Shown: positions 1 to 8,037 of the stretch, one piece after another
Position numbering within the stretch: the stretch's first letter is position 1
Layout of the letters: the number at the start of each line of letters is the position of its first letter
From: a virus
DNA: 31,750 nt
IMG/VR virus record: IMGVR_UViG_3300021957_000170
Location: 1 to 31,750 of that record
Reading direction: 5' to 3' (one strand)
Notes under the pieces: generated by a model
What the model saw: only the letters and a program-made list of their open reading frames with translations
The model's database searches: none
What the model was told of the DNA's origin: nothing
Program-made: the position numbers and the translations under genes

Positions 1-1
1 A

Positions 2-415
2 GGTGCTTGGGTTGACCAAGGTGCGTTTACATATCCGATAGCTGGTGACAGTCTAGGATTTGTGTATGAGCATGAGTCAACAACCTTGTCTAACTCTCCA
101 GATTTAGGCACTGCTGTTCCATTTGCAACCTCTGGGCCTATCCAAATTGGTAATGGCGATAACTATGTCCAATGCAATCAAATACTACCAGACGAAGAGG
201 CTAACACGCTTCCGGGTGTCACCCTTAGTTTCAAAGGTAAATTCACTCCACTAGGCCCTACAACGGACTTTGGATCATTTACTTTTGAAAGTGATGGCTA
301 CACAGACGCGAGGTTTACAGCAAGACAAGTACAAATGACTGTAACAGGTAGCACAGACCAAGACTTCCAAGTGGGTAATATTCGCTTGGATGTTAAGAAC
401 AGAGGTAAAAGATAG
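2..415 (+). CDS. Tail hub / DNA-stabilisation-type virion protein, C-terminal part (5' end outside window)
   Basis: The frame is open from base 2 with no start needed, so this is the last 137 residues of a longer protein whose beginning lies before the window. An internal ATG at 62 exists but the coding sense continues upstream of it. The protein is rich in Thr, Gly and Phe and looks all-beta. It ends in FQVGNIRLDVKNRGKR, a tail resembling the V/I-R-L-D-V...G-R-R ending I recall from P22 gp10-like and other podovirus tail stabilisation proteins. That family assignment is from memory. It sits at the head of the internal-virion-protein genes, where a tail tube or hub gene is expected. Its stop overlaps the next start by one base. 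Confidence 0.6.
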   Translation, partial: GAWVDQGAFTYPIAGDSLGFVYEHESTTLSNSPDLGTAVPFATSGPIQIGNGDNYVQCNQILPDEEANTLPGVTLSFKGKFTPLGPTTDFGSFTFESDGYTDARFTARQVQMTVTGSTDQDFQVGNIRLDVKNRGKR

Positions 416-777
416 TGCATTTAGCATCAAAAGATCAGTACCTACAAAGAGCTGTTAATGCCAAGGTTAATGTAAGCACAACCAATCTTACAACTGTTTA
501 TACAGCACCCACAGGCGGTGATTTTGATTTTGCTATCATTGAGTCTATTTTGGTTTGCGATCATGGTAATCAACAAACAAATGTTGATTTAACCATTGTT
601 GATACTAGCTCTGCTTCTTTTTCAATTTTTAAACAACACAACATAACAGCACACGCAACCGATGAGATGTTAACAAAAGATTTAATTCTAACCGCAGGTG
701 AAATACTTAAAATACAGGTATCACACGCAAACATTCATGTAACCGCAAGTATTATTGAATATGGAAAAGGCGATTAA
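415..777 (+). CDS. Small beta-rich virion-associated protein, unknown
   Basis: This 120-residue protein starts at GTG 415, whose G is the last base of the upstream TAG stop, indicating translational coupling. The sequence alternates short hydrophobic strands with polar turns (for example TTNLTTVYTAPTGGDFDF and IIESILVCDHG), as in small beta-sandwich structural proteins. There is no signal peptide or membrane segment. Position between a tail protein and internal virion proteins suggests a minor head or tail component, but I do not recognise a named family. The 3' end overlaps the next gene by 17 bases if that gene starts at ATG 761. Confidence 0.7.
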   Translation: MHLASKDQYLQRAVNAKVNVSTTNLTTVYTAPTGGDFDFAIIESILVCDHGNQQTNVDLTIVDTSSASFSIFKQHNITAHATDEMLTKDLILTAGEILKIQVSHANIHVTASIIEYGKGD

Positions 778-1165
778 TAAAGTTACCCCGATAAAGAAAG
801 AACCAGAAGACTGGGAAATTCAATGGGATAGGTGCAAACCATATATAGCAAAAGCTATCAAACATCAAGATTCCTATACAATTGACGATGTAGAGGATAA
901 AATAAGGCATGGAATATTCCATTTATGGCCAGCCGAGAAGGCAGCTATGATAACTGAATTTGTGGTATTCCCCCAGAACACAGCGATGAACTTGCTGTTT
1001 TGTGGTGGTAACTACAAGGAGTTAGAGAATATGTTGCCATCTTTAGAAGCATTTGCTAAAGCCGCTGGATGTAAAAGAATATATGGCGGTGGCAGAAAAG
1101 GATGGTTAAAAAAAATAAGCCACTTAGGCTTTAAATCAGAAAATTTAATAAGTAAAGAATTATGA
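761..1165 (+). CDS. GNAT-like small virion or accessory protein
   Basis: This is a 134-residue protein from ATG 761; an in-frame TTG at 755 is a less likely start. The C-terminal part resembles acetyltransferase-like phage proteins: a strand FVVFPQNTAMNLLFCGGN, a helix ENMLPSLEAFAKAAGCKRIY, then GGGRKGWLKKISHLGFKSE, matching the GRxGW...LGF ending of GNAT-like proteins encoded beside internal virion proteins in podoviruses such as T7 gp13 relatives. That comparison is from memory. No clear acetyl-CoA loop (Q/RxxGxG/A) is visible, so enzymatic activity is doubtful. The start lies inside the previous gene and the end overlaps the next by four bases (ATGA). Confidence 0.55.
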   Translation: MEKAINKVTPIKKEPEDWEIQWDRCKPYIAKAIKHQDSYTIDDVEDKIRHGIFHLWPAEKAAMITEFVVFPQNTAMNLLFCGGNYKELENMLPSLEAFAKAAGCKRIYGGGRKGWLKKISHLGFKSENLISKEL

Positions 1166-2034
1166 GCAAAGGCAAATCAACACAATCAGTCAGTCTTCCA
1201 GCGTACCAGGAAGCACAAGCAAAAGAATTATTCCAAGCTGGTAAATCACTGGCTGGAACACCTTTTGTTCCATATACAGGCCCTAGAGTTGCTGGATTTA
1301 ACCCAGATCAATTACAACAATTTCAAGCCACTCGTGGTTTATTTGAAACTGGTATGCAGTATGACCCACTCACAGGTCTACAAGGATTAGCACAACAAGA
1401 AGCTCCGCAAGTCGGTCAAGTTGGCTCATTACTTAGTGCTGATATTGGTGCATATCAATCACCTTATCAACAGCAGGTGATCGATCAATCCATGGCTGAT
1501 ATTCAACGACAGGCTGATTTAGCAAGAGGGCAATCACAATCCAGAGCAATTGGTGCTGGCGCATTTGGTGGATCTCGTTCTGCTTTACTAGAAGGAGAAT
1601 CACAAAGACCTTACATAGAACAAATGGCAAGAACATCTGCTGGGTTAAGAGAGTCTGGATTCCAACAAGCTCAAAGAGCAGCCGAATCAGACATCGCAAG
1701 ACAACAGCAAATGGCAATGTTTGCCCCAGAATTAGAGCTACGCGCAAGACAACAACAAGCAGGATTGCTTGGGGGCGTGGGTATGGAGCAGCAAGCAAGA
1801 CTTGGACAACTGGGTCAGATTGGTCAGCAACAACAACAACTACAGCAAATGGGTTTACAAGCACCTTACGAAGAGTTCCAAAGAGCTTTGGCTTATGGGC
1901 CTCAACAGTTTGGTTTATTGGCTGCGGGTCAAGGAGTTACAACTCCAACGACCACTACATCAAAAAAAACAGGGTTGGGTGATATTTTAGGATCTGCTGC
2001 TCAATTAGGCAGTATGTATTTTTTAACAAAGTAG
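1162..2034 (+). CDS. Gln-rich internal virion protein (probable ejection protein)
   Basis: This 290-residue protein starts at ATG 1162, overlapping the upstream stop. It is strongly enriched in Gln and Ala, with long predicted helices (residues about 85-180, SPYQQQVIDQSMADIQRQ) and a Gln run near 220-230. There is a Gly/Ala patch RAIGAGAFGGSRSA near residues 128-140 and a weakly hydrophobic C-terminus (GLGDILGSAAQLGSMYFL). Such proteins occupy the internal core of podovirus capsids and are ejected with the DNA. No lytic transglycosylase motif is visible. Membership of the three-gene block 1162-4689 supports a structural role; the exact function is inferred. Confidence 0.65.
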   Translation: MSKGKSTQSVSLPAYQEAQAKELFQAGKSLAGTPFVPYTGPRVAGFNPDQLQQFQATRGLFETGMQYDPLTGLQGLAQQEAPQVGQVGSLLSADIGAYQSPYQQQVIDQSMADIQRQADLARGQSQSRAIGAGAFGGSRSALLEGESQRPYIEQMARTSAGLRESGFQQAQRAAESDIARQQQMAMFAPELELRARQQQAGLLGGVGMEQQARLGQLGQIGQQQQQLQQMGLQAPYEEFQRALAYGPQQFGLLAAGQGVTTPTTTTSKKTGLGDILGSAAQLGSMYFLTK

Positions 2035-2044
2035 GAGTTTTATA

Positions 2045-3196
2045 ATGGCATTTTCAATGCAAGATTTAATGACAAGATTACCGGGTTCACAATCTGGTCA
2101 ACCTATGGTTGCGCCTAGTTTTAATCCACAAATAAACAAACAAAACTTGTTAACTAATGTTAATAAAGCAAATATAGCTAAAGATGCTAAAAGCCAAAAG
2201 ATGGCTATGCTGCTTTACGCATTGGGTGGCGCATTAAAAGGACAAGATCCTTTAGAGTCAGGTATGGCTATTAGACAAATGCAAATGCAACAACAGGTTC
2301 AAGCACAACAAAAAAGATTACAAGAATCTGCCTCAAATTATTTAAAATCTATTGGCGCGAGTGAAGAGCAACAAGTGTTGGTAAGAGATAACCCGGATTT
2401 AGCATCATCAATTTTAACGCAATCATTCAAAGAAACAGTTGATAAACCTGCATCTGTGCAAGAGTTTTTATTTGCTAAAGAAGAGGGATACACAGGCAAA
2501 TATGATGATTTTAGAACATCAAAGTCTCCAATGGTAAGCATTAATCAGGAACAAGAGTCTGAGTTTATCAAAAGATCTGTTGAATTAGGCACAGACGATA
2601 TAAAAGAAAGCAGAAAATCTTTTGCTGCATCTTCTGAATTATTACCAAAATTAGAAACAGCGCAAACTATTATGCAAAGTCCTAATTTTTTAACAGGCCC
2701 AAGTCAAGAAATAACATTACCTCTTAGAAGGTTATATAACGATATCACTGGACAAGATCAAGAAAAGGTTAGTCAACAAGAGTTATTTAATGCTATGGCA
2801 AATTACTCTATACCAAGAATGAGACCACCGGGTTCTGGTGCAACTTCTGATTTTGAAGCTAATTTATTTAGTCAAGCAACCATTGGTTTAGGAAATTCAA
2901 AAGAAGGAAATGAATTGATCGCTGGAACAATGGTACAACAAGGTAAAAGAGATAGAATTTTATTGGATTTAAAAGAAGATTATTATAAAAAAAATCAAGG
3001 TGACACAACTGGATTTGAAAAATATCTTAGAGATAATAATTTAGTTCCATCTTTATATCAGCAATTGAATCTTAAGCAGCAAAATCTAGGCGAAATGTAT
3101 GACCAAGGTAAAATTAAAAATGGTGAAGTGTATATTGATTTAACCAACCCACGCTCACCACAATTAACAGTATTTAGACTTTCAGACTTTGATTAA
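2045..3196 (+). CDS. Internal virion protein (probable ejection protein)
   Basis: This 383-residue protein starts at ATG 2045 with an AGGAG Shine-Dalgarno sequence seven bases upstream. The N-terminus is polar, followed by a short helix KMAMLLYALGGALKGQDP near residue 52 and a Gln-rich segment (MQMQQQVQAQQKRLQE, about 79-94). The rest is mostly helical and charged, without signal peptide or recognised enzyme motif. The GGALKGQDPLESGMA stretch is similar in style to small core proteins seen next to portal or ejection proteins. It lies two bases before the next large gene, consistent with co-expression of the internal core set. Function is inferred from context. Confidence 0.65.
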   Translation: MAFSMQDLMTRLPGSQSGQPMVAPSFNPQINKQNLLTNVNKANIAKDAKSQKMAMLLYALGGALKGQDPLESGMAIRQMQMQQQVQAQQKRLQESASNYLKSIGASEEQQVLVRDNPDLASSILTQSFKETVDKPASVQEFLFAKEEGYTGKYDDFRTSKSPMVSINQEQESEFIKRSVELGTDDIKESRKSFAASSELLPKLETAQTIMQSPNFLTGPSQEITLPLRRLYNDITGQDQEKVSQQELFNAMANYSIPRMRPPGSGATSDFEANLFSQATIGLGNSKEGNELIAGTMVQQGKRDRILLDLKEDYYKKNQGDTTGFEKYLRDNNLVPSLYQQLNLKQQNLGEMYDQGKIKNGEVYIDLTNPRSPQLTVFRLSDFD

Positions 3197-3198
3197 TT

Positions 3199-4689
3199 AT
3201 GGCTGAAGAATTTAAAAACAAACAATACAATCCAAATAAAACTATACAGAAGCAAGAAGAATCTGTTAGTTTTAAAAATATTTTAAGGTCAGCTTTAGGT
3301 CAAGGTTTGGCATTTGGTTTTGGAGATGAAGTTGAGGCATTTACAAGATCTCTGTCGGGTGATGAAAAGTATGAAGATATAGTCCAAGAGATTAGATCAG
3401 AATTAAAAACATTTAAAGAACAAGCACCTGCTCTTGCTTATGGATCAGAAATCTTAGGCGGAGCTTTAACAGGCGGTTTGGGTGTTGGCAGAACAGCATT
3501 AGGCACAGCAGCAAGAAGTGCAGGCGTAGGAGGCTTATATGGTGCTGGCATGGCTGAAGGAGATATTGCAGAAAGAGCAAAAGGTGCAGCAATCACAGCC
3601 CCTATATCTGGCGTAGCTGGTGGTGTAATGCAAAGGTTATTACCTAAAGTAACGCCACAAGCCAAAGAAATAATGGAAGAGGGTGTAGAACTTACCCCGG
3701 GACAAGCATTAAGTGGCCCAATTGGTGGCGGTTTAAGAAGAGTAGAAGAAACAGCAACATCTTTACCTATACTTGGAACAAAAGAAGCATTAGAAAGAAG
3801 CAAAGAAACATTTAATAAAGCAGTTTTAAATAGAACTTTGGATAAAATTGGTTATCAATTGCCAAAAAACATTAAAATAGAAGAAGCACCAAAGGTTTTT
3901 GCAGATACAATTACCAAACAGTTAAATTCATCTGTCAGAAATCTTAAAATTAAAAATGTTAATGAAATAAAAACAAAAATAAATGATGCTTTGCTTGACA
4001 GTCCATTGACTAAAGCTGAAATAAAAAGAATTAATACTCAACTAGACAAAATGATTTTTAACAAAGCTAAAGATGGAAAATTATCTGGCACAGACTTGCA
4101 AAAAGCTGACTCATTTTTAAATCGTCAAACTAGAAATTACTCAACAAGTTTAGATGCAGCGCAAAGAGAAATCGGTGATGTGTATTCTGTTGTTTATAAT
4201 AATTTTAGCGATTACTTAGTAAATAATAATCCTAAAAGTTTAGTTAAAAATTATAAAAATGCTAAAGATGCTTATGCAGATTTGTTAATTATTTCAAAAG
4301 CTGGAACAAGGGGCGCAGGAGATACTACATTTACACCCAGACAGCTTCTAGCACAATCTCGTGGTTTTGATCCTACCAGTGCCAAAAGAAGAACTTTTGT
4401 TGGCGAAGGAAGATTACAAGACATCGGCAGAAAGGGTGAGCAAGTAATAGGAAGAGAAATACCAGAATCAGGAACATTGCCAAGATTTCTTACAGCAACA
4501 ACTGCATTAGGCGGATTAGGAGCTGTTGACCCTGTATCAGCAATGATTTCAGGTGGCGTTTTAAGCGCATATCAATCTCCACTAACACAACGAGCATTAT
4601 TAGAAGCATTAGCAGGAACATCAGCAATTGCACAAAGAGCAACACCAGTCATTACATCGGAATTTACACCAAAGCCAAGACAAGAATAA
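3199..4689 (+). CDS. Large internal virion protein with Gly/Ala-rich membrane-active segment
   Basis: This 496-residue protein starts at ATG 3199, two bases after the previous stop. Residues about 27-45 (SALGQGLAFGFGDEVEAF) and about 78-145 form a Gly/Ala-rich stretch with low charge (GSEILGGALTGGLGVG onward), typical of phage ejection proteins that insert into the host envelope. The middle (about 200-360) is helical and lysine-rich, and a second Gly-rich hydrophobic region is at about 430-455. This resembles internal virion proteins of podoviruses that form the DNA-translocation conduit. No transglycosylase catalytic motif is evident. The family is recognised by general character only. Confidence 0.65.
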   Translation: MAEEFKNKQYNPNKTIQKQEESVSFKNILRSALGQGLAFGFGDEVEAFTRSLSGDEKYEDIVQEIRSELKTFKEQAPALAYGSEILGGALTGGLGVGRTALGTAARSAGVGGLYGAGMAEGDIAERAKGAAITAPISGVAGGVMQRLLPKVTPQAKEIMEEGVELTPGQALSGPIGGGLRRVEETATSLPILGTKEALERSKETFNKAVLNRTLDKIGYQLPKNIKIEEAPKVFADTITKQLNSSVRNLKIKNVNEIKTKINDALLDSPLTKAEIKRINTQLDKMIFNKAKDGKLSGTDLQKADSFLNRQTRNYSTSLDAAQREIGDVYSVVYNNFSDYLVNNNPKSLVKNYKNAKDAYADLLIISKAGTRGAGDTTFTPRQLLAQSRGFDPTSAKRRTFVGEGRLQDIGRKGEQVIGREIPESGTLPRFLTATTALGGLGAVDPVSAMISGGVLSAYQSPLTQRALLEALAGTSAIAQRATPVITSEFTPKPRQE

Positions 4690-4692
4690 CCC

Positions 4693-5091
4693 ATGCCCCA
4701 AGCATCCGAACGAGTTGGTCGTTTTGGTGAATACCTCACAGCAGCAATCTTGTCTCAAGTCTCTGATACAGTAAGCATCGTTCCACACAACGCATCCGCA
4801 GACATTATCTTTGAACACAACCTGAAGCTCTATAAGTGCCAGGTCAAAACCCAATCCAAAATAGAAAAGGCTAGAGGCAATTGGCGATTTGATATGCGTA
4901 AGGGCCAACGACTAGAACACAGAAAGTATAAGAAAGGTGAGATAGATGTGTTTGCGTTCGTCTCTATACCACACAGAAATGTGGTCTTTTCTCAACCCTT
5001 AGAACAAGCTCAATTAACCATTGTGGATGAACACATGAAGAACAATGATGCTGTCAAGAACATCACCGACATACTCAAAGATTTGCAATAA
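4693..5091 (+). CDS. PD-(D/E)XK-fold nuclease-like protein
   Basis: This 132-residue protein fits the minimal PD-(D/E)XK core. It has an N-terminal helix with Glu13 (RVGRFGEYLTAAIL), Asp37 in SADIIF, and the strand KLYKCQVKTQ giving Q50-V-K52 in place of E-x-K. This pattern is found in group-I-intron-endonuclease-like and phage-encoded resolvase or nicking families. A basic segment (RKGQRLEHRKYKKGE) follows and could contact DNA. The substrate cannot be told from the sequence. It starts three bases after the internal virion protein stop, so it is transcribed with the virion genes although it looks like a DNA enzyme. Confidence 0.6.
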   Translation: MPQASERVGRFGEYLTAAILSQVSDTVSIVPHNASADIIFEHNLKLYKCQVKTQSKIEKARGNWRFDMRKGQRLEHRKYKKGEIDVFAFVSIPHRNVVFSQPLEQAQLTIVDEHMKNNDAVKNITDILKDLQ

Positions 5092-5103
5092 TATATAAAA
5101 CCC

Positions 5104-5133
5104 CTTAAACTACGCTAATACACTATAGGGAGA
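5104..5133 (+). promoter_or_regulatory. T7-promoter-like core with phage-specific upstream motif
   Basis: The 46-base gap holds CTACGCTAATAC (5110-5121) running into CACTATAGGGAGA (5121-5133). The latter is identical to the last 13 bases of the T7 RNA polymerase promoter consensus; the upstream T7 specificity bases are not conserved. The initiating G run would double as the Shine-Dalgarno sequence of the next gene (GGGAGAG before ATG 5138). The CTAC-R-CTAATAC motif recurs upstream of TerS (16994-17005). No RNA polymerase gene is seen here, so this may be a promoter for an RNA polymerase encoded elsewhere or a host-read element. Confidence 0.4.
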
Positions 5134-5137
5134 GAGT

Positions 5138-5362
5138 ATGACAAAAATAACTTTTAAAAGAATTGGGACACCCCAAGAATCTAGGTTGACTAGACAATGG
5201 CAATATGTAGAAGGTCTTTCAAAATATCAATACAAAGATTGGATCATTGAAAATCCTTGTGGGTGGGATGTCTATAAAGGTGGTGAATTAAAGAAAATGG
5301 GATGCTCTTATAAGGAAGCTAGAGAGTTTGTTATTAATGCAGTTAAACAAGAGGGGGCGTAA
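5138..5362 (+). CDS. Hypothetical protein
   Basis: This 74-residue protein is the first gene behind the promoter-like element, with GGGAGAG as ribosome binding site. It has many aromatic residues (WQYVEGLSKYQYKDWIIEN, then WDVYKGGELKKMG) in a probable small alpha/beta fold ending in a helix (YKEAREFVINAVKQ). No known domain is recognised and no membrane segment is present. Its stop TAA overlaps the start of the next gene by one base. It begins an operon of two small genes, a cytosine methyltransferase and an integrase. Confidence 0.65.
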   Translation: MTKITFKRIGTPQESRLTRQWQYVEGLSKYQYKDWIIENPCGWDVYKGGELKKMGCSYKEAREFVINAVKQEGA

Positions 5363-5601
5363 TGTATTACAAAACCACAGATAGTGAAGGCAATGAATGG
5401 GCAACCTCAAGGTCTAATCCAACTAAAATTGTAAATTATGCTGGCGAGTATTCTGGGCATCCAAAAATGCGTTGGACAGCATCAAAACCAAAATCAATCA
5501 AAAATAGAGTAGGTGGAGATTTGTTGGCCGTTCATTCAGTAATTGAGATTGAAGCAAAAGAATACAGAGCAATCATTAAAAAAATAAAGGAGCAGTTATG
5601 A
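5362..5601 (+). CDS. Hypothetical protein
   Basis: This 79-residue protein starts at ATG 5362, overlapping the upstream TAA by one base and preceded by a purine-rich GAGGGGG. It is polar and basic, with a Trp-containing N-terminal half (NEWATSRSNPTKIVNYAG) and a charged C-terminal helix (IEAKEYRAIIKKIKEQL). I do not recognise it. The end overlaps the methyltransferase start by four bases, and AAGGAG in its last codons is the ribosome binding site of that gene, so the two are coupled. Confidence 0.65.
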   Translation: MYYKTTDSEGNEWATSRSNPTKIVNYAGEYSGHPKMRWTASKPKSIKNRVGGDLLAVHSVIEIEAKEYRAIIKKIKEQL

Positions 5602-6653
5602 ATGTATTAAGTTTATTTGACGGAATGAGTTGCGGAATGATTGCTTTGGATCGTTTAGGTATCAAGGTAGATAATTATTACGCCAGTGAGATTGATAAAT
5701 ATGCAATCCAAGTAAGCCAAGCCAATTACCCAGAGATTATTCAAGTGGGTGATATTACCAAGTTAGATTTATCTACATTGCCACAGATTGATTTGGTTAT
5801 GGGTGGTTCACCCTGTCAGGGATTTAGTTTTGCAGGTAAGCAGTTGGCGTTTGATGATCCAAGGTCAGCTTTGTTCTTTGAGTTTGTTAAATGCGTTAAA
5901 GAACTTAACCCTAAATATTTTTTATTAGAAAATGTAAAAATGAAGAAAGAATACTTAGATATTATTTCTGAGTACATGGGAGTTGAACCCATCTTTATAC
6001 AAAGTTCTTTAGTATCTGCTCAATCAAGACAGCGTTACTATTGGACTAACATTCCTAATGTTGAGCAACCTGAAGAGCGAGGGATTGTCTTGCGTGATAT
6101 TTTAGAAGATCATCCAAATGAAAATCCTGTTAAACACACAGAGCGTAATGCTAGACACCTCAAGCAGCTTGACGATAAATCACTTTGCATGACTGCAAGT
6201 ATGTACAAGGGTGCAGGTAACAATGATATGACTTTAGTGCCTCAACACATAGGAACAGCAGTTGATGTTAATGGACACGATGTATTAAAGCGTGTGTATT
6301 CGCCTGATGGTAAATCTCCAACAGTTAATACGATGGGCGGTGGTAACAGAGAACCGAAAGTGGTTATGGGTGCTTACAGAGGCCGTTACAACGAAGATGG
6401 TTCTACAAGTCAGAAGTTAGAGTTACGCAAAGACCAAAAAACCAATACTATTACTACAGTGCAAAAAGATAATGTTATAACCAAAGATGAAGTCTATTGG
6501 AGAAAGCTCACACCCTTAGAGTGCGAGAGATTGCAAACAGTACCAGATAATTACACGAACCATGTCAGCAACACTCAGCGTTATAAAATGCTTGGCAATG
6601 GTTGGACGATAGAAGTTATTGCACACATTTTACAGAACATGGAGTCAGTATGA
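5598..6653 (+). CDS. C5-cytosine DNA methyltransferase (Dcm-like)
   Basis: This 351-residue enzyme would transfer a methyl group from S-adenosylmethionine to carbon 5 of cytosine in a short DNA target. The conserved motifs appear in order: motif I FDGMSCG (about 7-13), motif IV GGSPCQGFSF with catalytic Cys73, motif VI ENV (111-113), motif VIII QSRQRYYW (142-149), a target-recognition region at about 160-295, motif IX LTPLECERLQTVPDNYT (about 304-320) and motif X LGNGW (about 333-337). All key residues are present, so it should be active. No partner endonuclease is next to it, as is usual for phage orphan methylases that evade restriction. The target site cannot be predicted. It is coupled to the integrase by a four-base ATGA overlap. 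Confidence 0.93.
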   Translation: MNVLSLFDGMSCGMIALDRLGIKVDNYYASEIDKYAIQVSQANYPEIIQVGDITKLDLSTLPQIDLVMGGSPCQGFSFAGKQLAFDDPRSALFFEFVKCVKELNPKYFLLENVKMKKEYLDIISEYMGVEPIFIQSSLVSAQSRQRYYWTNIPNVEQPEERGIVLRDILEDHPNENPVKHTERNARHLKQLDDKSLCMTASMYKGAGNNDMTLVPQHIGTAVDVNGHDVLKRVYSPDGKSPTVNTMGGGNREPKVVMGAYRGRYNEDGSTSQKLELRKDQKTNTITTVQKDNVITKDEVYWRKLTPLECERLQTVPDNYTNHVSNTQRYKMLGNGWTIEVIAHILQNMESV

Positions 6654-7504
6654 CATCTAGTATGACACTCAACGAATTATTTGACTTATACACAAAAGAT
6701 CTAAACAGGCGTGGTGCTAAGACTGTTAAACGCATTAAACAGTTTTACGACAACGACATCAGATTAGCCCTTGGCGATAGAGAAATAGACAGCATCATAA
6801 GAGGTGACGTGGCAACACTACACTTCGATGTGTCTGGAAGATCCCCCTATACTTCCAACAAGTGTCTCTCTATCCTCAAGGCTATGTTCAATTTGGCTAT
6901 CACTTTTAGCTACATAGAAAACAACCCGGCATTTAACATTGGCAAGAACCGAGAGATTAAACGCAAACGCTACTTAACCAACGAGGAGCTGGTTGAGGTC
7001 ACCGAGCAGCTTAACCTCTTGAGCAAGAACAAACGCCACAAGCAGGGTTGCGATTTTATATGGATGCTTATCTATACAGGGGCGCGAGTGGGGGAGATTA
7101 AAAACGCCAGGTGGTCAGACATCAAAGGCAACGCGTTAATCATTAAAGATCATAAGACCGATAACCTAGGCGATGATCGAATCATCTTTATTACTCCCGG
7201 GGTGCAAAAGATTTTAGATCGTTGCGACAAGTCAAGCGAGTATATCTTTAGCATTGGTTCACCCAGATACACATGGGACTTAATTAGAGAGCGCGTGGGG
7301 TGCGCGGATGCGCGGTTGCATGATATACGACACTCTTACGCATCGTGGTCGCTTGAGAAGATTAATCTCTCAGAGGTTGGTAACTTATTGGGCCATTCAG
7401 ATGTTGCTACCACTCAAAGGTATGCACACATCCATAAAGAGAAGGCGATAGGCAATGCCAATGTTGTGAGCCAACACATTAACAGCATCGTATCTAATAG
7501 ATAG
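6650..7504 (+). CDS. int: Tyrosine-family site-specific integrase
   Basis: This 284-residue protein starts at ATG 6650, overlapping the methyltransferase stop; an upstream in-frame ATG at 6602 lies inside that gene. The N-terminal half (about 5-95) is the SAM-like core-binding domain. The catalytic domain carries the full set: Arg146 (TGARVGEI), Lys169 (DHKTDN), His224-x-x-Arg227 (LHDIRHSYAS), His249 (LGHSD) and nucleophile Tyr258 (TQRYAH). It would integrate the phage genome at an attachment site, making the phage potentially temperate. No tRNA-like attP is recognisable beside it. The 3' half is unusually rich in GCGC and CGCG compared with its neighbours. The end abuts a convergent minus-strand gene with no spacer. 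Confidence 0.93.
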   Translation: MTSSMTLNELFDLYTKDLNRRGAKTVKRIKQFYDNDIRLALGDREIDSIIRGDVATLHFDVSGRSPYTSNKCLSILKAMFNLAITFSYIENNPAFNIGKNREIKRKRYLTNEELVEVTEQLNLLSKNKRHKQGCDFIWMLIYTGARVGEIKNARWSDIKGNALIIKDHKTDNLGDDRIIFITPGVQKILDRCDKSSEYIFSIGSPRYTWDLIRERVGCADARLHDIRHSYASWSLEKINLSEVGNLLGHSDVATTQRYAHIHKEKAIGNANVVSQHINSIVSNR

Positions 7505-7711
7505 TTATAAGCTCTTAATATCTATACAAACATTATCCTCATTGGTGGTGTGAATACCTAGCTTTAATAGGTACTCAGCCACGCAGTGAGGATCTTTGTT
7601 TTCTGTACGACAAAATTTTATAAACTCAGATACCAAAAAACTGTCCATGTAGACAGGTTTTCTACCATTTCTTTCATCAAGAATTGGATCTTCAAAGTCT
7701 GATAAATTCAT
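7505..7711 (-). CDS. Hypothetical protein
   Basis: This 68-residue protein is read from ATG 7711, preferred over ATG 7717 because the GAGG ribosome binding site sits seven bases before 7711 and only one before 7717. The sequence NLSDFEDPILDERNGRK is followed by a helical region (SFLVSEFIKFCRTENKD, then VAEYLLKLGIHT). The arrangement is loosely like a small ribbon-helix-helix or helical regulator, but no family is assigned. It lies downstream of the DUF3310 gene on the same strand and ends exactly at the integrase stop, so the two transcripts converge without a spacer. Confidence 0.6.
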   Translation of the reverse strand: MNLSDFEDPILDERNGRKPVYMDSFLVSEFIKFCRTENKDPHCVAEYLLKLGIHTTNEDNVCIDIKSL

Positions 7712-7723
7712 ATACATACCTCA

Positions 7724-7984
7724 TTACAAGTTTTCGTAATACTCTACCAATTTGTTTAAGTACCACCTGGCTTTTTCTAAGTCTTGGATGTTTGCATCCT
7801 TGTACTTATGCCTGTGTATATACTTAATAATTGATCCTTCTAAGTAAGATGGAAACTGATCGCCTAATTGCTGCTTGATGTAGTCAATACACTCCAAGCC
7901 ACCCTCATTGTAATGAGGCGGGTGATCCACCATATTATCTTTTGCATTGTCCCATTGTGTTGGGGTTGCATTATCTATACTCAT
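7724..7984 (-). CDS. DUF3310 protein (small phage nucleotide-metabolism-associated family)
   Basis: This 86-residue protein starts at ATG 7984; an ATG at 7990 directly abuts the AGGAG site and is too close to be used. The signature of DUF3310 is clear: VDHPPHYNEGG (19-29), LECIDYIKQQL, and then IIKYIHRHKYKDANIQDLEKARWYL (about 53-77). Members are common in phages, sometimes as part of nucleotide kinase proteins; biochemical function is not established. It is the first gene of a short minus-strand unit and is divergent from the excisionase-like gene at 8069. Confidence 0.85.
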   Translation of the reverse strand: MSIDNATPTQWDNAKDNMVDHPPHYNEGGLECIDYIKQQLGDQFPSYLEGSIIKYIHRHKYKDANIQDLEKARWYLNKLVEYYENL

Positions 7985-8008
7985 ATTCATCTCCTAATTA
8001 ATTAATAC

Positions 8009-8037
8009 TTGATTATGATAGTGGACACGCGTATATT
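8009..8037 (+). promoter_or_regulatory. Sigma70-type promoter with possible overlapping operator
   Basis: TTGATT (8009-8014) and TATATT (8032-8037) are separated by exactly 17 bases, a good -35/-10 pair for the gene block starting at 8069. The predicted start point near 8044 falls on CTATAGTT (8041-8048), the reverse complement of the AACTATAG core of the iterons at 14318-14391, so a regulator binding that core could block transcription. The 5' leader then carries GGGAGA before ATG 8069. Confidence 0.6.

Noticed and set aside
1433-1864. 143-codon antisense frame under the Gln-rich virion gene
   Set aside because: Val/Leu-rich complement of CAA/CAG codons; no start signal; sense-strand gene is fully consistent with neighbours.
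3438-3803. Antisense Pro/Ala/Ser-rich frame under the ejection protein gene
   Set aside because: Mirror of the Gly/Ala-rich sense segment, with no ribosome site or family resemblance.
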